DNA of 5,053 nt from the NCBI GenBank assembly GCA_003450655.1, contig DMFG01000173.1, positions 1 to 5,053 on the forward strand, read 5' to 3'. The translations under genes and the position numbers were made by a program. The stretch comes from Coxiellaceae bacterium (GTDB taxonomy: Bacteria; Pseudomonadota; Gammaproteobacteria; Coxiellales; Coxiellaceae). Positions 1 to 5,053 of the stretch are shown piece after piece (the stretch's first letter is position 1; each line of letters begins with the position of its first letter). The notes below the pieces were generated by a model that saw only the letters and a list, made by a program, of their open reading frames with translations, was not told the origin of the DNA and ran no database searches.

Positions 1-2956
1 CGATTAAGCCAAATTGTATTTGGTAGTTCTCTATTTTAAAGGATAAGAAAAACTGATTTGCATCAGATGTTGTTTTTAATACTCCTAAGTGGGTCAGTCT
101 TAGCCATGGCCAGTTACCTGAGGTTTGTAAAGAGCTTGTGCCATCTTTGCCGTGAATGATTATAGAAGCGTTGGACGAGCCATTGTTCATAGATGTGAAT
201 TTATGGACTGTACTATCGTTGGCTTTTATCGTTGTGGAATTATTATCAATGGATATGTCAACATGATTTATATTGGTGGAATGATTTTTTATAGCTAGCG
301 CAAAGGATTCACTAGGTTTACTTTGATTATTGGTGTAAAACATTTGTTGAATAACAGATGCACGAATAATCATGTCTAATGCATGTTGCGATGAGCTTAG
401 TGTATGGCCATCAATTTTTATCCAAGTCCAATAGTATCCACTAGCATTCACAAACGGAGCTAGGTATTGATTGAAAAACGAGTCAATTGCACCTTGGGGC
501 CCAAAAAAAGCATTAAAGTCCTCAGTGGAAATGTCATTTTTGGCAGGATAAAAGATCGGGAATCGGTTGATAATTCCTGTTTTATAAAGAGGGATGATGG
601 TTTTTTTCCATTGTGTATTAATGAATTCGCGGCTAGCATTTAGCATGACGCCCCAATAGTTTTTAATAATAAGAGTTAGGGCAGGCTGCAGTAGCTGTGG
701 TGCATCTTCGTAGTGTGATTTTAGTGCCAGTAAGCTAGGAGCTTGTTTTTTGTCTTTAATGCTCTTAGTAGTGTGCTGGAAAGCCATAAAGTTAGGATTT
801 GAGTTTTGTAGTATAGTGCTAAGTTGATTCGACATATTGGAGAGATCTTTACTCCAGTTAGGGGTGGGGTCATCACTGCTAGAAGGATGTTGATTCGTGA
901 TGTCTAATGAGGTTTGTTGAGCTTGGCTTTGTATGAGGTCAAGTATCGTATAGAAAGAGGATTTTGGGTTATTGATTTCAGATGTAAGTAGTTGAAGCTC
1001 TGAAAGAGTTTTTGGTGTTTTAAATGTTAATTGAGATAATAGCTGCCTCCAAGTAGTTTGATACTGATCCGAGTAGAGTGATTGGATATCTTTTAGTAAC
1101 TGTTTTTTATTTGTATCTGCAATTATTTGAGAAGGGATCGTGATGATCCAGTTATTTTGATTAAGTGTGTGAGCTATATCATCGCCTGTTAACTGCTCTA
1201 TGGTGTTTTTTTGTGTATGTGTGTAAAACTCTGGGATAGTTAGGCTGCTCTTGGTTAAGATGGATGATGATGTGTCTGCAATAGTCACATTATGAGGTAG
1301 TATTAGTGATTCTTGTTTCAGTAGAGCTAGCTCGCTAATAGGTTGCTTTAATAATGCCTGGCGTGTTAATTGAATCAGTGATTCATTGGTTGGCCAAGCT
1401 TGTTGATGATGTTTTAATACAGCGGTTAATTGTTCCGTTAATATGTTGATAGTAGATTCAGGCAGGTTTGTTTTTTTCCATTGTTCTTGGTACCAGGTGA
1501 TAACACGTTGCTCATCAATAGTATGTTTTCCCGTCATCATTAAAAAAACATGTAATCCTTGAAATAAGGTCCTTGAGCTAGCTTCAGATGTTTGATTAAT
1601 GGATTGAATCAATAAGCTGTAAGCGTAGGGTATAAAGTCTGACTGTTGAGTTGTTGTATAATGTTCATGGATTTGTTCATACAGTTGGTGTATTGGGTGT
1701 ATTCCGATCCACTGATATTTTAGTGCCCCGCTCTGTTTAATGGTATGGAGCATCTCTTGATCTTTTTTTAGTATATCTACCCATGCTAGATCTTTGGTGC
1801 TGGGCGTATTGTCAGGTGTTTGTTGTTGAATAGACTGCAGTGCGTGATAAGTGGCTTCAGTTATTTTATAGCCATGATCAAGAGCCATATAGTAGGTACT
1901 TGTGATGCTAAGAGATAAGGCTAGTGTGACAGCGATGGGGAAAGGCTTTAGTGATAATGACTGAGATAGGTTGGTTTTTTTATGCGATAGATGAATGTCA
2001 GCGAAGTTATCTTTATTTAGAAAGAGTGGTATATATGATTCATTAGTATGTATAGGATTGCTATGGATGGGCGTGATGATTTGTTTAAGATAAGGTGTGG
2101 TTGTATTAATAGGTTGATGGCGTTGTTCCGAGGCGCAAAAGCAAATGCTATGGATATTTTTTTTAAGTTGGTCTGTGAGTGGGTTGATAAATTGCTTTAT
2201 TCTAAGTAGTAAAGCGTCTAGTTGGAATGGGAGTTGTAGGAGTTCTTTACGTTTGCTCATGGGCATGGGGAGTTGGCATAAGGCTACGACCTCCTCATTA
2301 ACTCCTCGAATAAAATCATTACGCCTTTTATGGAATAGCGTGTCAAAATGCATCAGTTGGTTTTTTTTATGTAATGAAATGCCAAGGTTCTGTTCAACAT
2401 TGCTGGCTTTTTGTTCCTGTGCATATTCTTTTAGACCAATGATGCGGTCGCAATGATTAATAGCTATGTGTATGCGGCTTCGCGGAGACAGAGCTTGTAT
2501 CTTGGTTATGTGATTGTGAAATTTCTTGTACAGCGAGTGTAATTCTTCTGTGCTGCTTAGGCATAGTGTTGGTAAGTCGATAATAAGAATGATGCGTTTT
2601 AAGGCTTGCCGTTTCCAGGGGGTTTTCAGTAGGGGTAGAATGTCTTGCCAGAGCTGATATTTTTGAGCTTGCTGATCTACGGTTTGTAAGTCTCCCACAA
2701 GAAAGTATTCGGAGTGATTGATCCACCAATCAAAAGGTGTAGTTTCATGAGATTCATCTTGTGTTGAGATGTGTTGACATTGTAGTGCATTTAATAAGGA
2801 AGACTTTCCACTTTTGTCAGGACCTAAAATGAGTGTCCATGAGGATTGCTTGAATGTTTTTTGATAGAGAGTTTTCATGCGGCGTTGACAGATTGCATGT
2901 TGTTGTTTAAAACGAAATAGCCAAGGAGGCGTGTTTGTCAGTGTTGGCTGATTCAT
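1..2956 (-). CDS. icmF: IcmF/TssM-family secretion system inner-membrane protein, C-terminus cut by window edge
   Basis: The frame is open without a stop for 985 codons from the ATG at 2956 to the window edge, so only the very end should be missing. IcmF/TssM proteins partner DotU/TssL and span from cytoplasm to periplasm in Dot/Icm or type VI systems. The cytoplasmic part has a Walker A loop GPDKSGKS (45-52), DWWINHSEYFLVGDLQ (76-91, aligning with the family's DWW...DTAG), a hydrophobic strand ending in D127, NHCD followed by GLKEY (167-178, aligning with TKxD...GF.eyF), and ICFCASEQRHQPIN (from 271, aligning with the YFTS.Q.G.p.D block). One membrane segment lies at about 338-359. The long periplasmic part is mostly polar and probably helical. 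It carries FFGPQGAIDSFF (817-828), then a likely beta-rich C-terminal region with GNWPWLRL (947-954). The N-terminal membrane hairpin of typical TssM is absent. Coding composition is AT-rich and its product is rich in Gln, Thr, Ser and Asn, as is the DotU partner. Confidence 0.92.
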   Translation of the reverse strand, partial: MNQPTLTNTPPWLFRFKQQHAICQRRMKTLYQKTFKQSSWTLILGPDKSGKSSLLNALQCQHISTQDESHETTPFDWWINHSEYFLVGDLQTVDQQAQKYQLWQDILPLLKTPWKRQALKRIILIIDLPTLCLSSTEELHSLYKKFHNHITKIQALSPRSRIHIAINHCDRIIGLKEYAQEQKASNVEQNLGISLHKKNQLMHFDTLFHKRRNDFIRGVNEEVVALCQLPMPMSKRKELLQLPFQLDALLLRIKQFINPLTDQLKKNIHSICFCASEQRHQPINTTTPYLKQIITPIHSNPIHTNESYIPLFLNKDNFADIHLSHKKTNLSQSLSLKPFPIAVTLALSLSITSTYYMALDHGYKITEATYHALQSIQQQTPDNTPSTKDLAWVDILKKDQEMLHTIKQSGALKYQWIGIHPIHQLYEQIHEHYTTTQQSDFIPYAYSLLIQSINQTSEASSRTLFQGLHVFLMMTGKHTIDEQRVITWYQEQWKKTNLPESTINILTEQLTAVLKHHQQAWPTNESLIQLTRQALLKQPISELALLKQESLILPHNVTIADTSSSILTKSSLTIPEFYTHTQKNTIEQLTGDDIAHTLNQNNWIITIPSQIIADTNKKQLLKDIQSLYSDQYQTTWRQLLSQLTFKTPKTLSELQLLTSEINNPKSSFYTILDLIQSQAQQTSLDITNQHPSSSDDPTPNWSKDLSNMSNQLSTILQNSNPNFMAFQHTTKSIKDKKQAPSLLALKSHYEDAPQLLQPALTLIIKNYWGVMLNASREFINTQWKKTIIPLYKTGIINRFPIFYPAKNDISTEDFNAFFGPQGAIDSFFNQYLAPFVNASGYYWTWIKIDGHTLSSSQHALDMIIRASVIQQMFYTNNQSKPSESFALAIKNHSTNINHVDISIDNNSTTIKANDSTVHKFTSMNNGSSNASIIIHGKDGTSSLQTSGNWPWLRLTHLGVLKTTSDANQFFLSFKIENYQIQFGLI

Positions 2957-2961
2957 GAGGG

Positions 2962-2965
2962 TCCT
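2962..2965 (-). promoter_or_regulatory. Ribosome binding site of icmF, overlapping the dotU stop
   Basis: On the minus strand, AGGA begins inside the TAG stop codon of dotU and ends 5 nt before the ATG at 2956. This supports 2956 as the icmF start. It also suggests translational coupling: ribosomes finishing dotU would unload next to the icmF start, which suits two proteins that work as a complex. Confidence 0.65.
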
Positions 2966-3656
2966 ATGGGTTCGTTGAGATATTAGGTTGGTTTATCTCT
3001 GATAGTGCATGATTGAGTGGTTTTAAAGTATGTTGGAGATCAGTATAGATGGTTAGTAGTGATGCAGTAGTCGCTAACACAATAACTGTGATTATAAGAG
3101 GAGTTATTTTTTTTGGAGACTTTTGTTGAGTGTTGTTTGGCTTTTGTCTAATATTTTGTGTCTGCGAGAGTAGTTTTGCTTGCCGTTTTTCTATAATCGA
3201 TGTTTGATTGTTTTGATGAGTGTTACGATAGCCTAAGCATAGACAGAGGTAGGCAATTTCCAGTGTGTCTCCTGATGGTTTAGAAGCTTGTTCTTGTTCA
3301 TCTAGAATAGCAAAGAAAAGAGATTCGCTAGGGTGATTTAATTGTTTTAGTAGAGATGGGTATTGTTGTTTGTTGGGATTAGGAAGGTCAATAATTAGTT
3401 CATCAAGTGTTGCGCATAGCCAGTATTGTGCTGCTAAGATCTGTTGGACATGGTAGCCCATTTTATTCGCTTTTTGATAAAAATGTTTGCACTCTTCTAA
3501 TAGGGTGGTGATTAGTGATTCGGTATCATCCAGCGGTTCAGTTTGTTCAGTAAGTTGGTAGGCAATAGTGAGTAATGGTGCGGCGCAGCCTGCCAGAGGG
3601 TTTATGGCTTGTGTGTTGTGAAGATCTTGAGGAAGCCAGTCGAGTTTTTGCATCAT
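2964..3656 (-). CDS. dotU: DotU/IcmH (TssL-type) secretion system inner-membrane protein
   Basis: This 230-residue protein belongs to the DotU/TssL family. These proteins pair with IcmF/TssM in the inner membrane and stabilise the envelope complex of type IVB (Dot/Icm) or type VI secretion systems. Family landmarks are NPLAGCAAPLL (19-29), AAQYWLCATLDELI (75-88, matching the usual A-Y-LCA-DE pattern), SLLKQLNHPSESLFF (101-115) and LEIAYLCLCLGY (132-143). A polar linker rich in Gln and Asn (about 145-183) leads to one hydrophobic membrane segment (about 186-204) and a short tail that should be periplasmic. There is no C-terminal OmpA-like peptidoglycan-binding domain. The length is somewhat below that of Legionella DotU, about 260 residues as I recall. 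The loop before FF lacks the common GGE pattern. Two adjacent ATGs (3656 and 3653) are possible starts, and neither has a strong Shine-Dalgarno. The family call is firm. Assignment to Dot/Icm rather than type VI is an inference. Confidence 0.9.
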   Translation of the reverse strand: MMQKLDWLPQDLHNTQAINPLAGCAAPLLTIAYQLTEQTEPLDDTESLITTLLEECKHFYQKANKMGYHVQQILAAQYWLCATLDELIIDLPNPNKQQYPSLLKQLNHPSESLFFAILDEQEQASKPSGDTLEIAYLCLCLGYRNTHQNNQTSIIEKRQAKLLSQTQNIRQKPNNTQQKSPKKITPLIITVIVLATTASLLTIYTDLQHTLKPLNHALSEINQPNISTNP

Positions 3657-3703
3657 GATAAGTATCTTATGTTGTCCATGGTGATTGGTCAGGAACCCTC
3701 TGT

Positions 3704-3709
3704 ATTATA
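3704..3709 (-). promoter_or_regulatory. Candidate -10 element (TATAAT) for the dotU-icmF pair
   Basis: A perfect TATAAT hexamer on the minus strand lies 1 nt after the purD stop codon and about 48 nt before the dotU start. Transcription from it would begin near 3697 and leave a leader of about 40 nt. No good -35 hexamer is visible 16-18 nt upstream, where the sequence is the GC-containing end of purD. A TG lies close to it, but one base too far upstream for a standard extended -10. In an AT-rich genome a single hexamer can occur by chance, so this is only a candidate for a separate promoter. The alternative is readthrough from purD. Confidence 0.3.
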
Positions 3710-3710
3710 G

Positions 3711-4997
3711 TCATTTTTTTGTTATATGCGCTAGTGCTCGATGGCCAATATCTGTTCGATAGAAGCAGCCAGGCCACTGAATTTTCTGCGTGGTGGAGTA
3801 TGCTTGTTGACAAGCAAGAGTCAGCGAGTCACCTAATGCTGTAATACCCAGTACTCGACCGCCTTGGGTGGTAATTTGCTGATTCGTGTATTTAGTGCCA
3901 GCATGAAAGACTTTGGTATTTAGTGAGTCTTTAGGTAGTGAGTCAATGATATCACCTTTACGTGGATTATGTGGATATCCATCAGCAGCCATCACAACGG
4001 TCAGTGCTGAACGCCTATCCCACTTAACAGGCTTGGATGGTTTTTTCCCCATTAAGATATCTTGGCAGAGTGTTGGGAAGTCTGATTGCAGCCGCATTAA
4101 AATGGGTTGAGTTTCTGGGTCACCTAGACGGCAATTGAATTCAAGCACTATGGGTTTTCCTGATGACGTTATCATTAATCCAGCATAGAGGAAGCCTGTG
4201 TAAGGGTGCCCTAGTGAGCTCATTCCATGGAGTGTAGGTTGTATAATGGTTTCCATGATGGTGTCTTGAAGTTCTGATGTTAGTAGTGGTGAGGGGGAAT
4301 AGGCACCCATTCCGCCCGTATTAGGTCCAAGATCATGGTTGTCTCGTCGCTTATGATCTTGTGAGCTTGCAAGGGGGGTGGCGTGAGAGCCATTGGCTAT
4401 CACGATAAAGCTGAGTTCTTCGCCGGTTAGAAACTCCTCGATCACAATACGAGAGCCGGCATTACCAAAGCAGTGATTAGTCAGCATATCACGGATGGTA
4501 CGTTGCGCTGTTTCAAGGGTTTCAGCAATCACAACACCTTTTCCTGCGGCTAGGCCGTCAGCTTTAATCACAACGGGTAGGGGGTGGTTTTCTAGATAGG
4601 CAAGAGCAGGCTCAACCTGTGTAAAGCAAGCGTATTGAGCTGTTGGGATATTATTTTTTTGTAAGAAATCTTTGCAGAACTGTTTAGAGCTTTCCAGTTG
4701 GCAGGCAGCTTGTGTAGGCCCAAAGCATGCCAGTCCGTGTGATTGAAAAGCATCAACAATACCCGCAGCTAGGGGTGCTTCCGGGCCAATAATCGTGAGA
4801 TCAATAGCGTGTTGCTGTGCGAAGTGAGTGAGTTGAGTGATATCGGTCGGAGATATATCCAGGTTGGTCATGGAGGGTTCAAGTGCTGTCCCTGCATTGC
4901 CGGGTGCAACCCAAACATGAGTGACGCGTGGTGACTGTGTGCACTTCCATGCTAAGGCGTGTTCACGCCCACCTTGCCCAATAATCAAAACCTTCAT
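3711..4997 (-). CDS. purD: Phosphoribosylamine-glycine ligase (GAR synthetase), complete
   Basis: This enzyme joins glycine to 5-phosphoribosylamine using ATP, giving glycinamide ribonucleotide in de novo purine synthesis in the cytoplasm. The 428-residue product has the usual full length for the family. The N-terminal domain starts with GQGGREHAL (residues 7-15) and has IGPEAPLAAG (70-79). The ATP-grasp region carries KADGLAAGKGVV (145-156), the EEFLTGEE segment (187-194), the DHKRRDNHDLGPNTGGMGAYSP stretch (from residue 214) and the metal-binding EFNCRLGDPETQ (286-297). The C-terminal domain ends with FYRTDIGHRAL (412-422). All landmark motifs are intact, so it is probably functional. The ATG at 4997 is supported by a well-spaced AAGAGGG site and by the MKVLIIG beginning typical of PurD. 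The last codons run into TGA at 3713-3711. Nothing like a terminator follows, so transcription may continue into the downstream secretion genes. In sampled stretches its GC content is higher than theirs. Confidence 0.98.
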   Translation of the reverse strand: MKVLIIGQGGREHALAWKCTQSPRVTHVWVAPGNAGTALEPSMTNLDISPTDITQLTHFAQQHAIDLTIIGPEAPLAAGIVDAFQSHGLACFGPTQAACQLESSKQFCKDFLQKNNIPTAQYACFTQVEPALAYLENHPLPVVIKADGLAAGKGVVIAETLETAQRTIRDMLTNHCFGNAGSRIVIEEFLTGEELSFIVIANGSHATPLASSQDHKRRDNHDLGPNTGGMGAYSPSPLLTSELQDTIMETIIQPTLHGMSSLGHPYTGFLYAGLMITSSGKPIVLEFNCRLGDPETQPILMRLQSDFPTLCQDILMGKKPSKPVKWDRRSALTVVMAADGYPHNPRKGDIIDSLPKDSLNTKVFHAGTKYTNQQITTQGGRVLGITALGDSLTLACQQAYSTTQKIQWPGCFYRTDIGHRALAHITKK

Positions 4998-5003
4998 GGA
5001 TAT

Positions 5004-5010
5004 CCCTCTT
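5004..5010 (-). promoter_or_regulatory. Ribosome binding site of purD
   Basis: On the minus strand, AAGAGGG lies 6 nt before the ATG at 4997. It is a good Shine-Dalgarno match at normal spacing and fixes the purD start. The remaining upstream sequence to 5053 contains short palindromes (AGCGCT at 5022-5027 and AGACGTCT at 5035-5042), but no convincing -35/-10 pair and no recognisable PurR box. The purD promoter may lie beyond the window, or purD may be internal to an operon. Confidence 0.75.
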
Positions 5011-5053
5011 TTTGATATGTCAGCGCTAGTGTAGAGACGTCTTTTTAACAGAG

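Noticed and set aside
2145..2456. Plus-strand open frame of 103 codons with a hydrophobic start
   Set aside because: It lies entirely antisense to the icmF coding region, which has clear family motifs here (YFTS-like block, GLKEY region). Its sequence resembles no known family and looks like a shadow of the real gene.
2457..2729. Minus-strand open frame of 90 codons
   Set aside because: It is in a different frame from icmF across the P-loop domain. The icmF frame in the same stretch carries the DWW, D127 and NHCD landmarks, so this is a shadow.
1..2956. Possible broken or frameshifted icmF
   Set aside because: I translated the whole stretch from 2956 to 1 in one frame and found no internal stop. 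Family motifs appear in order in that same frame, so the gene is intact up to the window edge.
3687..3697. Inverted repeat in the purD-dotU gap as a terminator
   Set aside because: The stem is only 3 bp (GGT/ACC) and no T-run follows on the minus strand, so it cannot serve as an intrinsic terminator.
3913..4110. Plus-strand open frame of 65 codons
   Set aside because: It is antisense to the conserved C-terminal third of purD and has no recognisable features.
5022..5042. Short palindromes AGCGCT and AGACGTCT upstream of purD as an operator
   Set aside because: They are 6 and 8 bp long, do not match the purine repressor consensus that I know, and palindromes this short are common by chance.

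Overview
All recognisable genes lie on the minus strand, so the window reads right to left: purD (4997 to 3711), then a DotU/TssL-family gene (3656 to 2964), then an IcmF/TssM-family gene that starts at 2956 and is still open at position 1. Together they fill almost the whole window. The only gaps are 54 nt between purD and the DotU gene, 7 nt between the DotU and IcmF genes, and 56 nt upstream of purD.

The rightmost gene encodes a complete glycinamide ribonucleotide synthetase of de novo purine synthesis. The other two form the classic inner-membrane pair shared by type VI secretion systems (TssL-TssM) and the Dot/Icm type IVB system (DotU/IcmH-IcmF). The DotU-like protein has a cytoplasmic helical domain and one C-terminal membrane anchor, with no peptidoglycan-binding extension. 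The IcmF-like protein has a cytoplasmic P-loop domain, one membrane segment near residue 340, and a very large periplasmic part carrying the family's FGPxG...FF motif and its C-terminal beta-rich region. The two genes are tightly packed: the likely ribosome binding site of icmF overlaps the stop codon of dotU.

The protein families and the moderately AT-rich coding sequence suggest a gammaproteobacterium, plausibly from the Legionellales or another host-associated lineage with a Dot/Icm system. This is an inference. A type VI system is not excluded, because no other secretion gene is inside the window.

The most notable features are in the IcmF-like protein. It lacks the N-terminal pair of membrane helices normal for TssM. 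It keeps the Walker A loop, but the G3 and G4 GTPase motifs are degenerate. I see no RNA genes, mobile elements, CRISPR arrays or convincing terminators, and no evidence of a wholly new system. The unusual part is a divergent form of a known secretion module.
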